Assembly: GCF_007004765.1 (NCBI RefSeq)
Contig: NZ_VIKR01000005.1
Coordinates: 310,001 to 374,000 of the forward strand
DNA from: Aliikangiella marina
Lineage (GTDB): Bacteria > Pseudomonadota > Gammaproteobacteria > Enterobacterales > Kangiellaceae
Length of the DNA stretch: 64,000 nucleotides
Reading direction: 5' to 3'
Shown: one piece after another, positions 41,718 to 51,358 of the stretch
Position numbering within the stretch: position 1 is the first letter of the stretch
How the letters are laid out: the number at the start of each line of letters is the position of its first letter
The notes under the pieces: model-generated
Database searches by the model: none
Told to the model about the DNA's origin: nothing
What the model saw: only the letters and a program-made list of their open reading frames with translations
Made by a program: the position numbers and the translations under genes

Positions 41718-42878
41718 ATGTTAGATTGGAATGATCCTATTGCGGAATTTCAAGCTGAAGAAACTACTAGAAATGAAACTGCGCAGACAAAAAAAGCAAA
41801 AGCAAGTTTGCAGAAAAGCACGATAGAAAAATCAAATGGAGAAGATTTAAATAAACCCTCTGGTCAAATGGCTGCTGAACCGGTTCGCGTCGAAGATAAA
41901 CGGATCATTAATGGAGAAGGCGATATTAATCAATTAGCGCCATTTAAGTATCCATGGGCTTGGAATTTCTTTCTAAATGCGAATAAGAACCACTGGACCC
42001 CGCTTGATATTAATATGACGAAAGATGTTCAAGATTATCATCAGCGACTTACCACGGAAGAAAAGCATGTGTATGAAAATGTTTTAGCTTATTTGACGAC
42101 GTCAGATATTCTAGCTATGCGCAATGTGGGGCTTGCAGTTATGGAAAAAATGACTGCACCTGAGCTACAAATCTATCAGGCAAGACAGGTTTATGAAGAA
42201 GCTTTACACACATGGACCTATCAACACTGTATTGAATCAATTGGTATTGATCAAAGTGAAATCTATAATCGTTATCGAGTGGTTCCGCAAATCCACCAAA
42301 AGATTGAATTAGCCAATCAGAAACTCAATTCAGTGTTACGCCCGGATATCGATTTAAAGAATCCTGATGAGCTGGATAACTTTATTCATGCTTATTTGTT
42401 CTTTGCTGGCGTTTTCGAAGGTTGTTGGTTTTATAACGGTTTTAGCCCAATTTTTGCTTTGCAACGGCGAGGATTAATGACTGGTACCGCTGAGCAACTC
42501 CAGTACATTATGAGGGATGAAGTTCTTCATTGTGCTTTTGGTATTCGAGTTGTACGTGAGATAGTTAAGGAAGAGAACTTGACTTTAGATACTCAGCGTT
42601 TGCGGGATATGTGGGACCAGTGTGAAGCTGCAGAAATCGGATATGCCAATTACATCTTGAGAGATCCAATTCTCGGCTATAGTGCTGAAGATCATATCGA
42701 GCAATTTCGTTTTATAGCCAATCGACGAGCGAAACAACTTAATATCGAAGAGCCGTTTCCCGGGGCTCAAAATCAGTTGTCATGGCTCGATGAGCAAGCC
42801 AATATGCGCAAAGAGAAAAACTTTTTTGAAACTAGAGTGACTGAATACCAAACTGGAGCTGCGCTTAGTTGGGATTAA
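41718..42878 (+). CDS. nrdB: Class Ia ribonucleoside-diphosphate reductase, small subunit
   Basis: 386 residues from the ATG 7 bases after AGGAG; a GTG one codon earlier is less well spaced. Metal ligands and radical site are visible: TSDILAMRN carries the first Asp, EEALHTWTYQHC the Glu-x2-His pair and the tyrosine at the radical position, FEGCWFYNGF a further carboxylate, and MRDEVLHCAFG the last Glu-x2-His. Presence of this tyrosine indicates a tyrosyl radical. The first 50 residues are a polar extension. The C-terminal NxxFETRVTEYQ tail docks to NrdA. Confidence 0.96.
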   Translation: MLDWNDPIAEFQAEETTRNETAQTKKAKASLQKSTIEKSNGEDLNKPSGQMAAEPVRVEDKRIINGEGDINQLAPFKYPWAWNFFLNANKNHWTPLDINMTKDVQDYHQRLTTEEKHVYENVLAYLTTSDILAMRNVGLAVMEKMTAPELQIYQARQVYEEALHTWTYQHCIESIGIDQSEIYNRYRVVPQIHQKIELANQKLNSVLRPDIDLKNPDELDNFIHAYLFFAGVFEGCWFYNGFSPIFALQRRGLMTGTAEQLQYIMRDEVLHCAFGIRVVREIVKEENLTLDTQRLRDMWDQCEAAEIGYANYILRDPILGYSAEDHIEQFRFIANRRAKQLNIEEPFPGAQNQLSWLDEQANMRKEKNFFETRVTEYQTGAALSWD

Positions 42879-42928
42879 TCATTATTGCTATGTAACGAAA
42901 GAATCTTTGTAAGATAGAATCTGATTTG

Positions 42929-42964
42929 GTAGATTGGTTTCCTAATAATCGTAATCCAATCTAC
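42929..42964 (+). promoter_or_regulatory. Inverted repeat immediately upstream of aroE
   Basis: GTAGATTGG (42929-42937) pairs perfectly with CCAATCTAC (42956-42964), loop 18 bases, ending 6 bases before the aroE ATG. No ribosome site is visible ahead of aroE, so the hairpin may be an nrdB 3'-end element or a leader structure. No T run follows, which argues against a classical terminator. Confidence 0.4.
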
Positions 42965-42970
42965 TGATTT

Positions 42971-43774
42971 ATGACTGTCGAATTTCGGTTAGGGGTTATC
43001 GGAAATCCAATTTCTCATAGCCTTTCGCCACCCATCCATTACCAATTTGCTCAGCAAGTCGACATATCTATTGAGTACCAAAAGCATCTTGTTGAGGAAA
43101 ACAATTTAAAATCTTTTGTGCGATCATTTTTTGAACAAGGTGGTCAAGGGCTCAATGTTACTTTGCCGTTTAAACAAGCGGTGATCGAATGTGCCGATAA
43201 GGTTACACTGGATGCTGAACTAGCCGGATCAGTTAATACCCTGTTTAAAAATGAATCCAATCAAATTGTCGGCACCACCACCGATGGCAACGGACTTTTA
43301 ATTGACTTGCAACGTCTCGGTTTCGAGTATCAAAACAAGCACATTTTAGTGGTAGGGGCGGGCGGCGCGTGTCAGTCGATAATCCTTTCGTTATTAAGTG
43401 CTGGCGCCAGGGTGAGCATGTTAAATCGGACAAAAGCTAAAGTAGATCTGCTGCTTAAACGATTTGATTCACTCGGCCCGATCGATGCTTATCAAGCAAC
43501 TGAACAACCAGATGCGATTATATCGACTGTCAGTGAGTTTAATCCGGTGCTTTTTGACCCCCTTTCCGATTTAGTTTCACAGACAGACTTTTGTTATGAC
43601 CTTAATTATGGTCAAAGAGCAGAACAGTTCATTCATTGGTGTAAAGCCAATGGGGCGAGTAACACTGCGGATGGGTTTGGGATGCTACTCGGTCAAGCGG
43701 CGGAATCTTTTAATATTTGGACGGGACAACGACCTGATATTCAATCGGAGAGCTTGTTTGCATTGGCTAAATAG
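42971..43774 (+). CDS. aroE: Shikimate dehydrogenase (NADP+)
   Basis: 267 residues, usual length. LGVIGNPISHSLSPPIHYQF holds the shikimate-binding Ser-x-Ser motif, NVTLPFKQ the catalytic Lys (about 67), and LVVGAGGACQSII the NADP-binding turn, followed by LNRTKAK for the 2'-phosphate. GFGMLLGQAAESFNIWTG closes the active site. It converts 3-dehydroshikimate to shikimate in aromatic amino acid synthesis. It converges on the yrdA-type gene, the same neighbourhood partner as in enterobacteria. Confidence 0.95.
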   Translation: MTVEFRLGVIGNPISHSLSPPIHYQFAQQVDISIEYQKHLVEENNLKSFVRSFFEQGGQGLNVTLPFKQAVIECADKVTLDAELAGSVNTLFKNESNQIVGTTTDGNGLLIDLQRLGFEYQNKHILVVGAGGACQSIILSLLSAGARVSMLNRTKAKVDLLLKRFDSLGPIDAYQATEQPDAIISTVSEFNPVLFDPLSDLVSQTDFCYDLNYGQRAEQFIHWCKANGASNTADGFGMLLGQAAESFNIWTGQRPDIQSESLFALAK

Positions 43775-43803
43775 CCAGTCTTGGTGTTTGGTGTATACTT
43801 TTT

Positions 43804-43872
<69 letters not shown>

Positions 43873-43879
43873 GCAAACG

Positions 43880-44410
43880 TTAGCCCGCTAAATAACGATC
43901 TTTAAGCTTCACGTAGTTTTTAGCCGAGTAATCAAAAAACTTTAGCTCTTCCTCATTGAGGGGGCGTATCTTCCGAGCGGGAGAACCCACCCATAAAAAG
44001 CCACCTTCAAGTTCTCTGCCAGGCGGGACTAGGCTGTTTGCACCCAGGATGACATTTGAGTGAATAATTGCGCTGTCCATAACGACAGATCCCATACCGA
44101 TAAGACAGCTGTCAGCTATAGAACATCCGTGGATCATCGCCTTATGGCCGACAGTGACGTCATTGCCGATAAATAAGTCATGTCCTTCTGGATCGAATGG
44201 ACCAGCATGTGTCACATGTAGCACGCTACCATCTTGGATGCTGGTTCGTTCGCCAATTCGAATAGAATGCACATCGCCGCGGACTACCGCCATCGGCCAA
44301 ATCGAGCTATCAGCACCAATTTCGACATCACCAACGACTAAAGCGGTTGGGTCAACAAATACTCGGTTACCGATTTTGGGGTGCGCATTTTCAAATGATC
44401 TGACGCTCAT
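43880..44410 (-). CDS. yrdA: Gamma carbonic anhydrase family protein (YrdA-like)
   Basis: 176 residues from the ATG at 44410; a TTG ten codons earlier has no ribosome site. A left-handed beta-helix of hexapeptide repeats (VVGDVEIGADSSIWPMAVVRGD ... ILGANSLVPPGRELEGG) is followed by a C-terminal helix. Metal-site histidines are at HVTH and VGHKAMIHGC. Members bind zinc, but several, including E. coli YrdA, lack proven carbonic anhydrase activity. It follows YrdA along most of its length, and the aroE neighbour supports the assignment. Confidence 0.9.
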   Translation of the reverse strand: MSVRSFENAHPKIGNRVFVDPTALVVGDVEIGADSSIWPMAVVRGDVHSIRIGERTSIQDGSVLHVTHAGPFDPEGHDLFIGNDVTVGHKAMIHGCSIADSCLIGMGSVVMDSAIIHSNVILGANSLVPPGRELEGGFLWVGSPARKIRPLNEEELKFFDYSAKNYVKLKDRYLAG

Positions 44411-44563
44411 ACCAAACCTATCTGCAAGATTATTATTCAATTAGCGATATTCTAGCCTAAATTGTAATCTTTCCATAACAAATTGTATTTATAGAGGATA
44501 TAGCTATTCCCTAGTGCAATTTAGTTAGGGCATGGGTTTGCTTCTCTTGAATAATTAATTGAT

Positions 44564-44590
44564 AAACAGGGGCAAGGATTGCCCCTGTTT
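44564..44590 (-). terminator. Rho-independent terminator of gor
   Basis: AAACAGGGGCAA (44564-44575) pairs perfectly over 12 bases with TTGCCCCTGTTT (44579-44590), with a 3-base loop. It begins 5 bases past the gor stop. On the minus strand the stem ends in TTT followed by ATCAATT. Confidence 0.85.
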
Positions 44591-44594
44591 GAGG

Positions 44595-45944
44595 CTAGCG
44601 CATAGTGACTAGTTCTTCTGCTGATGTGGGATGAATTGCGACAGTATTATCAAAATCCGCTTTAGTCGCGCCCATCTTGACGGCTACCGCGAAACCTTGC
44701 AGCATTTCATCCGCGCCTAGACCGATAATGTGAACGCCGACAACTTTCTCTTCTGGTCCGACGCAAACGAGCTTCATTTTAGTCGGTTGGCGGTGAGAAG
44801 TTATTGCTGTGTACATAGCGGTAAAGCTTGAAGTATAAATTTTGACGTTATCGCCATATTCGGCCCGCGCTTCAGCTTCAGTCAAGCCCACTGTCCCCAC
44901 CGCCGGATGGGAGAAAACTACCGTTGCGATATTGGTATAATCTAGCTTCTCGTTTGGCTTGTTATTAAATAATCGCTCGGACAATCGCCGGCCGGCAGCC
45001 ACGGCTACAGGTGTTAATTGAGCACGCCCGGTGTTGTCGCCAACCGCGTAGATATTTTCAACGCTCGTATTTTGATACTCATCAGTAACAATATAACCAT
45101 GTGAATCAAGGTCTATTCCAACATTTTCCAAACCAAGGCCATAGGTGACCGGGCTTCTGCCGACTGCATAAATCACCGCATCGACATCCGGCAAGTCCAA
45201 ATTATCAGTGTGTAAGGTCAAACTCTCGTCATCATTCTTATCAATTTGAGTAATTTGAGTGCGTGAGTGGAGTTTGATCCCCTCTGCTTGAAGCTGCTCT
45301 GTTAAAGTTGAGGAAATCATCTCGTCAAACTCTCGTAATGGATGATCTTTACGAACCACCAGATGAGTTTCACTCCCGAGGGCATTAAATACTCCCGCGA
45401 TCTCCACAGCGATATAGCCAGCACCGACTATCACAACACGCTTAGGTTGATGCTCGAGGGCGAAGAATCCATCTGAATCGAGAATGTGTTCTTTACCCGG
45501 GATCTCAGGGATTACCGGCTGGCCGCCGGTTGCAATAAGTATGTGCTCTGCAGTAATTGCGCGATCACCCACTTTTACGGTGTTTTTATCGACTATCGTT
45601 GCCCAGCCTTGGATTACGTCGACGTTATTTTTACCGAGAACATTATCATAGGACTGGTGAATTCGGCCGATATATTCTTCTCGATGTTTGACGAGAGTTT
45701 TCCAGTCCAAGCCCTTTAATTCGGCTTGAAAACCATAGTCTGGTGCAAGTTTAAAAGCATCGGCAATTTGTCCAGCAAACCACATCACTTTTTTGGGAAC
45801 ACAGCCTACATTGACACAAGTCCCTCCAAGGGCTTTTGCCTCAACAATAGCGCATTTTTTTCCATACATTGCGGCTCGGTTAGCTGATGCAATACCGCCG
45901 CTTCCGCCGCCGATAGCGAGGTAGTCATAATCATACTGTGACAT
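44595..45944 (-). CDS. gor: Glutathione-disulfide reductase
   Basis: 449 residues from the ATG at 45944, with GGAA 8 bases upstream; a longer reading adds 10 residues. FAD-binding GGGSGGI (about 12-18), the redox-active pair [13 protein letters not shown] (Cys43, Cys48), NADPH-binding [12 protein letters not shown] and the C-terminal catalytic motif HPTSAEE identify glutathione reductase. It keeps glutathione reduced using NADPH, relevant to the GST elsewhere in the window. The terminator follows directly. Confidence 0.94.
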   Translation of the reverse strand: MSQYDYDYLAIGGGSGGIASANRAAMYGKKCAIVEAKALGGTCVNVGCVPKKVMWFAGQIADAFKLAPDYGFQAELKGLDWKTLVKHREEYIGRIHQSYDNVLGKNNVDVIQGWATIVDKNTVKVGDRAITAEHILIATGGQPVIPEIPGKEHILDSDGFFALEHQPKRVVIVGAGYIAVEIAGVFNALGSETHLVVRKDHPLREFDEMISSTLTEQLQAEGIKLHSRTQITQIDKNDDESLTLHTDNLDLPDVDAVIYAVGRSPVTYGLGLENVGIDLDSHGYIVTDEYQNTSVENIYAVGDNTGRAQLTPVAVAAGRRLSERLFNNKPNEKLDYTNIATVVFSHPAVGTVGLTEAEARAEYGDNVKIYTSSFTAMYTAITSHRQPTKMKLVCVGPEEKVVGVHIIGLGADEMLQGFAVAVKMGATKADFDNTVAIHPTSAEELVTMR

Positions 45945-46103
45945 GAGAGATTCCAAATAATTAAAAGTTAACAATTAAAACTGAGCGTGGTGTGAACACA
46001 GGCAATTTAGCGAATAAAACCTTAGAGTTTTTACCAGAGGTACTTGAATTTGCGCTAAACTGGCCTTAGTTTGCATTTAATCCAACCCAATTACTATTCC
46101 ATA

Positions 46104-48137
46104 ATGACTATATCTAACCCATTATTATTACAGAATCCTATTGAAAAAGTTGATCAGATAGTTCCAGACAATGTTGTACCCGCAATAAAAACTATCATTA
46201 ACGAAAATCTACAAGCTATCGAACAACTGGTGGAACAGCCAGACTTGGATTGGCCTTCGCTGATGTTACCGTTAGAAAAGTTGGAGAATCGTCTATCAAA
46301 AGCTTGGTCGCCAGTCTCGCACTTAAACAGCGTGTGTAATTCAGATGAGCTGCGAGCCGCTTATGATGAAGCGCTCGCCGATTTAACGGCTTACGGCACG
46401 GCACTTGGTCAACACAAAGGTTTATTCACTGCGACGGATAAGCTTTATCAAAGTAAAGAACAATTAGGGCTGAGTGATACCCAGAAGCATATCCTCAAAC
46501 ATGAGCTGATTGGGTTTAAATTGTCAGGGCTTCATTTAAACGAAGCCGATCAGAAAACATTCGCTTCTATTCAGTCACGTTTGGCGGAACTATCGTCAAA
46601 GTTTGAACAGAACTTGATGGACGCCACCATGAGCTGGACCAAACAGGTTTCAGAGTCCGACTTGGCCGGGTTGCCAGAAACTGAAATGGCAATGCTGAAA
46701 GCGAATGCTGCGTCTCGCGATATGGACGGTTGTTTGATTACTCTAGAAATCCCTAGCTATCTTGCCATCGTTACTTATGCAGATGATCGCGCATTGCGAG
46801 AAGAGGTTTACTCGGCCTACACGACAAGAGCCTCTGAATTAGGCCCAGACAAAGGCAAGTTTGATAACAGTGAAATTATGGCAGAGCTATTAACCTTGAA
46901 GAATCAAAAAGCGAAATTATTGGGGTTTAAGAACTACGCCGAATTATCCGTTGAGACCAAAATGGCGGAAACGCCTGAACAAGTATTAAAATTTTTACAG
47001 CAGCTCAATCAAGCAAGCCAAGCGCAAGCAAAAGCGGAATTTGCTGAGTTAAAAGCGTTTGCCAGTGAAAATGGAGTCGATGATATACAAGCTTGGGATG
47101 TTGCTTACTTTAGTGAAAAACTAAAGCAGAAAAACTATCAAATCTCGCAATCGGAGCTGCGCCCCTATTTCCCGGTTGATAAAGTGATTAGTGGGCTCTT
47201 TGATATTACAGAGCATCATTTTGAGGTGACGTTTAAGAAGAAAGCAGGAGTCAACGTTTGGCATAAGGACGTAAAAACATTTCAGATTTTGCGTAACGAT
47301 CAAGTTATAGCTGAGTTTTATCTCGACCTTTATGCTCGAGGTCACAAACGCGGCGGTGCATGGATGGATGATTACCAAGGCAGAATGAGGCTTTCCGATG
47401 ACCAGATGCAGATCCCGGTTGCTTATTTAACTTGTAATTTTGCGCCGCCAGTTGATGATGCGCCAGCACTTCTTACTCATGATGAGGTCGTTACTTTATT
47501 TCATGAGTTTGGCCATGGGATCCATCACATGCTCACCCAGGTCGATGAACTCTCGGCGTCAGGTATTTCTAATGTACCTTGGGATGCCGTAGAGCTCCCC
47601 AGTCAATTTATGGAAAATTTTTGCTACGAACCCGAGGTGATTAGCAAACTAAGTGAACATTACCAGACGGGCGATCCATTACCGCAAGATAAACTCGATA
47701 AACTCATTGCTGCTAAAAATTTTCAATCGGCTTTGATGATGGTAAGACAGCTAGAATTCGCTTTGTTTGATATGAAAATTCATTTGAATGAACCTTTGTC
47801 TGCAGCTGGTATTCAACAAATATTAGATCAAACTCGTGATGAGGTGGCGGTTATCAAACCGCCCAAGTTTAATCGATTCCAACATGGTTTTTCGCATATA
47901 TTTGCTGGTGGCTATTCGGCCGGTTACTACAGTTATAAGTGGGCGGAAGTTTTGTCTGCTGATGCTTACTCGCTGTTTGAAGAAGAGGGAGTCATGAACC
48001 CAGATGCGGGTAGAAAATTTCGCGAAAATATCTTAGAAAAAGGTGGTTCGGCTGAACCGATGGATTTGTTTGTTGCTTTTCGTGGTAGAAAGCCAGAAGT
48101 TGAACCACTGCTTCGGCACTCTGGGATCAAACATTAA
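46104..48137 (+). CDS. prlC: Oligopeptidase A (M3 metallopeptidase)
   Basis: 677 residues from the ATG at 46104; a TTG eleven codons earlier has no ribosome site either. It tracks E. coli PrlC end to end (SPVSHLNSV, FYLDLYARGHKRGGAWMDD). The zinc motif is FHEFGHGIHHML, with the third ligand Glu in PSQFMENFCYEPE. Cytosolic peptidase that degrades oligopeptides, including cleaved signal peptides. rsmJ follows after 20 bases, as in enterobacteria. Confidence 0.95.
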   Translation: MTISNPLLLQNPIEKVDQIVPDNVVPAIKTIINENLQAIEQLVEQPDLDWPSLMLPLEKLENRLSKAWSPVSHLNSVCNSDELRAAYDEALADLTAYGTALGQHKGLFTATDKLYQSKEQLGLSDTQKHILKHELIGFKLSGLHLNEADQKTFASIQSRLAELSSKFEQNLMDATMSWTKQVSESDLAGLPETEMAMLKANAASRDMDGCLITLEIPSYLAIVTYADDRALREEVYSAYTTRASELGPDKGKFDNSEIMAELLTLKNQKAKLLGFKNYAELSVETKMAETPEQVLKFLQQLNQASQAQAKAEFAELKAFASENGVDDIQAWDVAYFSEKLKQKNYQISQSELRPYFPVDKVISGLFDITEHHFEVTFKKKAGVNVWHKDVKTFQILRNDQVIAEFYLDLYARGHKRGGAWMDDYQGRMRLSDDQMQIPVAYLTCNFAPPVDDAPALLTHDEVVTLFHEFGHGIHHMLTQVDELSASGISNVPWDAVELPSQFMENFCYEPEVISKLSEHYQTGDPLPQDKLDKLIAAKNFQSALMMVRQLEFALFDMKIHLNEPLSAAGIQQILDQTRDEVAVIKPPKFNRFQHGFSHIFAGGYSAGYYSYKWAEVLSADAYSLFEEEGVMNPDAGRKFRENILEKGGSAEPMDLFVAFRGRKPEVEPLLRHSGIKH

Positions 48138-48157
48138 ATCGTTTTAGAGGACCGCGC

Positions 48158-48931
48158 TTGATAAAGCAGTTTTTTATTTATAAAGGTGAAAGTTCTAGTG
48201 ATTTAGATCGCGCTAAAGCGGCTCAATTATCTGAGTCGCTAAATATCGACGCGATTGATAATCTGGAATTATTGACGAGTGAACAAGCTGCGTTTGCTTT
48301 TCATGACGAGAAACTGTTACTTCATCTATATCTCGACAAATCGCTGACTGACCTCGCTTTTGATTTTCATGACGGCGAGGTTGGTTTTCGCGCGGCTAGA
48401 GTTTCGAAGTCAAATGAAGTTGTCGCGAAAGCGATTGGTTGTAAGCCGAATTATCGACCAGTAGTTTTAGATGCAACTGCTGGTATGGGGAGAGATTCAT
48501 TGATCATGGCAGCTTTGGGGTGCAACGTGATAATGAATGAGAGAAACTTTGCGATCTATCAATTACTCAAGGACGCATTAAGCCACTATAAGCAATCAAA
48601 GGATTATCGAGCGTTACCTGGAAGTCTCGATTTGAACGAAGCTGATAGCATTAAGGCAGTGCTTGAGAATGAGTCATTTGAGGTTATCTATCTTGATCCC
48701 ATGTTCCCAGAGAGAAAAAAATCAGCATTAGTAAAAAAAGAAATGCGATTATTCAAGCAATTAGCTGGTGAGGATAATGATGCTGACAGACTTTTTAACT
48801 GGGCGATGAGTCAACCGGTAAAAAGAGTCGTGGTAAAACGACCAAAAGGTGCGCCTATTCTGGGAAGTAGCAAACCATCCCATGAAATTAAAGCAAAGAA
48901 ATTTCGTTATGATGTTTACTTAGTTGGATAA
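48158..48931 (+). CDS. rsmJ: 16S rRNA (guanine1516-N2)-methyltransferase
   Basis: 257 residues from a TTG start 6 bases after GAGGA; no ATG with a ribosome site is available nearby. AdoMet motif VLDATAGMGRDSLIMAALG, then EVIYLDPMFPERKKSALVKKEMRLF, is the RsmJ (YhiQ) signature. It methylates G1516 of 16S rRNA. The position directly after prlC supports the name. Confidence 0.92.
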   Translation: MIKQFFIYKGESSSDLDRAKAAQLSESLNIDAIDNLELLTSEQAAFAFHDEKLLLHLYLDKSLTDLAFDFHDGEVGFRAARVSKSNEVVAKAIGCKPNYRPVVLDATAGMGRDSLIMAALGCNVIMNERNFAIYQLLKDALSHYKQSKDYRALPGSLDLNEADSIKAVLENESFEVIYLDPMFPERKKSALVKKEMRLFKQLAGEDNDADRLFNWAMSQPVKRVVVKRPKGAPILGSSKPSHEIKAKKFRYDVYLVG

Positions 48932-48962
48932 GCTTCGTGATTGACTATGGTATTGATGACTC

Positions 48963-49553
48963 TCACAAAAAACGGTAGAGCGAATAGGAAAAGCTGCCGG
49001 TTTTTTTACTTTTGAGTGGTTCAAAACTGTCATCCGGAATATATTCCTGGTCACTTTTTTCTTGTTCGATATAAACCAGCGCATTAGATTTTAAATGAGG
49101 TTTGAGGGAATCAATCGTTTGTTGCATTAACCCTTTTCCAAAGGGGGGATCAAGAAACACCAGATCAAACTTCTGAGAATTGTGACGCAAAAACTTATCG
49201 GCATCGAGGTTAACGACTTTAGCGGCTTGAATATTCAGCGATTGACAATTGACTTTCAAAGCCTCTGCTACTTTTCGATTCTTCTCAACCATCACCACAG
49301 ATCCTGCGCCTCTTGATAGCGCTTCAAAACTTAGCGCTCCGCTCCCTGTGAATAGGTCGAGGCAGTCACTTCCCGCGATATCTCGAGCAAGCCAATTGAA
49401 GACGGTTTCTCTCACCCGATCGAGCGTTGGCCTTAAACCATCAGCACCCGAAAAACGAATTTTTCGACCACGCATCGATCCACCAATGATCCTGACTGTA
49501 CCGGCACCACTTTTAGACTGTTTTGATTGTTGCTTAGGCTTGGATTGTTGCAT
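48963..49553 (-). CDS. rsmD: 16S rRNA (guanine966-N2)-methyltransferase
   Basis: 196 residues from the ATG at 49553; a TTG 16 codons earlier is an alternative. A basic Gln/Lys-rich N terminus precedes VRIIGGSMRGRKIRFSGADGLRPTLDRVRETVFNWL and the AdoMet motif CLDLFTGSGALSFEALSRGA. The catalytic motif VFLDPPFGKGLM follows, as expected of N2-guanine methyltransferases. Methylates G966 in the 30S subunit. Often next to ftsY or coaD, but no such partner is nearby. Confidence 0.93.
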   Translation of the reverse strand: MQQSKPKQQSKQSKSGAGTVRIIGGSMRGRKIRFSGADGLRPTLDRVRETVFNWLARDIAGSDCLDLFTGSGALSFEALSRGAGSVVMVEKNRKVAEALKVNCQSLNIQAAKVVNLDADKFLRHNSQKFDLVFLDPPFGKGLMQQTIDSLKPHLKSNALVYIEQEKSDQEYIPDDSFEPLKSKKTGSFSYSLYRFL

Positions 49554-49648
49554 GATAGTAAACTGCTTGGTTGCATGAGCAGGTTGTTTTTCAAACCTCA
49601 ATTATCGGTTTTAATGAGTTAGCTGACTGGTAAAAGGTAATAATGAAT

Positions 49649-49672
49649 AAGCGCAATATCATTATTGCGCTT
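49649..49672 (-). terminator. Hairpin overlapping the stop codon of the coiled-coil gene
   Basis: AAGCGCAATA (49649-49658) pairs with TATTGCGCTT (49663-49672), 4-base loop, and includes the stop codon of the gene on the minus strand. The sequence after the stem on that strand is TTATTCATTATTA, a poor U tract. Confidence 0.5.
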
Positions 49673-50573
49673 TTAGTTCGATAATTAAGGCGTTCACTTT
49701 CGTTTGTACTTCTTCTGATAGGCCTGACTCACTGGCTTTTCTTCGCAGAATATCGGCTACTTCGGCGACCGACCAACTATTCATTCGCTCTTCTAGCTGC
49801 AAATCTACATAAGCATCCTGCAGTTTGGCTTGTCGTTGATGTTCTGCTTCTTTGGCTTTAACTTCTGCCATTTCAATTTCCTGCTTACCCTCTAATTCCA
49901 TTTTCTCTTTTTCAGCGAGCAGGCGCTTTTTTTCTTCGATGATGGCAAGTCGCTTTTCTTTTATTTTGACACTTTCCATAGTCGCTTTTTTGGCTTCGGC
50001 TTGAGCTTTTTCAGTCTGCAGCCTAGCTGCTTGAATTTTATCCTGTTCTTTCTGTTGTTGAAACTTCTCTCTCTCAATCTTCTTAAATTCATTGAGTGCA
50101 TCGACTAAGTTCTGGTACACGTTTTTCACCTTGGCTTGAATAGATTGCAGTTGGTAACGTTCATGAAATTCATTGGCTTCACTGATGTATTTCAGCTCAT
50201 TAATCAGCGAGGTAATCTGTTTTTTATCAAATGTCTTTTTTTCTAGTAGTGACTTCTCAAATTGCTCAAGCTGGATACTTGCAGCGCGATACCAATCAGC
50301 TTGTCCCATGTCTTCTTCTGGAATAACAAAGCTGCTAAAGGTTGTTTCAACTTGGGCAAGTTTGAACTCTTCTGATTCACTGGCTTTGAGCAAATCTTCA
50401 AGTGCGTCTTTAAGATCGTCGATTTGATGATGTGACTTAAGCCAGTGGCTAGCCCCTTCCATCCCAGAGCGGGATACAGATTCGGAGAGATAATTAAGCT
50501 TTTTCTGCCATGTCTTACTGAGCTCGGCAGTTCTTTTTTTTATTTCGTCGAGGTCGAAAGATTTGCTTACCAT
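49662..50573 (-). CDS. Coiled-coil protein of unknown function
   Basis: 303 residues, no named family. Residues 1-160 are helical with Trp and Asp clusters (KTWQKKLNYLSESV, LLKASESEEF). About 165-255 is one long, highly charged helix (EKAQAEAKKATMESVKIKEKR) typical of a coiled coil. The C-terminal 40 residues (WSVAEVADILRRKASESGLS) look like a small helical domain. No signal peptide or membrane segment. It may be cytoskeletal or a scaffold. It is alone between rsmD and tag. Confidence 0.6.
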   Translation of the reverse strand: MVSKSFDLDEIKKRTAELSKTWQKKLNYLSESVSRSGMEGASHWLKSHHQIDDLKDALEDLLKASESEEFKLAQVETTFSSFVIPEEDMGQADWYRAASIQLEQFEKSLLEKKTFDKKQITSLINELKYISEANEFHERYQLQSIQAKVKNVYQNLVDALNEFKKIEREKFQQQKEQDKIQAARLQTEKAQAEAKKATMESVKIKEKRLAIIEEKKRLLAEKEKMELEGKQEIEMAEVKAKEAEHQRQAKLQDAYVDLQLEERMNSWSVAEVADILRRKASESGLSEEVQTKVNALIIELKAQ

Positions 50574-50746
50574 AAATAATTCTAATGCTTAAGCGGAAGA
50601 CCTAAGTATATACTAAAAAAGAAGTTTTTCTCTAGCATTTAAAAAGTTATTTACATTAGAATTTGGTCTATTTCTTGTCGATCTTGGGTATTTTTAGGTC
50701 GAATAAAATTGATTGAGATGGATCTCACAGCAACAAGGACTGAAAA

Positions 50747-51304
50747 ATGAATCGCTGTGCTTGGGTTGGTAAAGAACAGATTTATATTGATTATCACGAT
50801 CAAGAATGGGGAGTTCCTGTCTATGATAGCCAAGAGCTTTTCCAACATCTTTTATTAGATGGTGCACAAGCGGGGTTAAGCTGGATTACCGTGCTTAAAA
50901 AAAGGGATAATTACCGCAAGGCGTTTTATAACTTTGATCCGATAAAAATGGCTAAAATGACTGATGCTGAGCTAGAAAATCAGTTGCAAAACCCGGGAAT
51001 TATCCGCAATCGTCTAAAAGTTTTTGGATTCAGAAAGAACGCCGTTGCCTACCTAAAAATCCAAGCACAACAATCGTTTTCCGAGTTTCTGTGGCACTTC
51101 GTTGGCGGTAAGCCAAAGGTAAACCATTGGAAAAGCTTGCAAGATGTACCCGTGAACACACCGGAATCTGATGCGATGTCAAAAGCGCTCAAGAAAGCGG
51201 GGTTTACTTTTGTCGGAACAACGATTTGTTATGCCTTTATGCAAGCTGTTGGCATGGTCAATGATCATACGGTTGATTGCTTCAGGCACAACTATCCCGA
51301 CTAA
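50747..51304 (+). CDS. tag: DNA-3-methyladenine glycosylase I
   Basis: 185 residues, close to the 187 of E. coli Tag. Zinc ligands Cys4 and His17 (MNRCAWVG, YHDQEWGVP) and the C-terminal pair in NDHTVDCFRH are all present. LLLDGAQAGLSWITVLKKRDNYRKAF forms the aromatic base pocket. It removes 3-methyladenine from DNA in base excision repair. AAGGAC lies 7 bases before the ATG. Confidence 0.94.
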   Translation: MNRCAWVGKEQIYIDYHDQEWGVPVYDSQELFQHLLLDGAQAGLSWITVLKKRDNYRKAFYNFDPIKMAKMTDAELENQLQNPGIIRNRLKVFGFRKNAVAYLKIQAQQSFSEFLWHFVGGKPKVNHWKSLQDVPVNTPESDAMSKALKKAGFTFVGTTICYAFMQAVGMVNDHTVDCFRHNYPD

Positions 51305-51313
51305 TGTTAATGC

Positions 51314-51338
51314 ACAAAAAAGGGGCAACAAAGCCCCT
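51314..51338 (-). terminator. Rho-independent terminator of the SPFH gene
   Basis: On the minus strand AGGGGC pairs with GCCCCT (51333-51338 with 51321-51326), 6-base loop, followed by a run of seven T. It lies 20 bases after the SPFH stop, in the gap with the convergent tag gene. Confidence 0.8.
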
Positions 51339-51358
51339 CTAAAGTCCTTCAGTCAAGA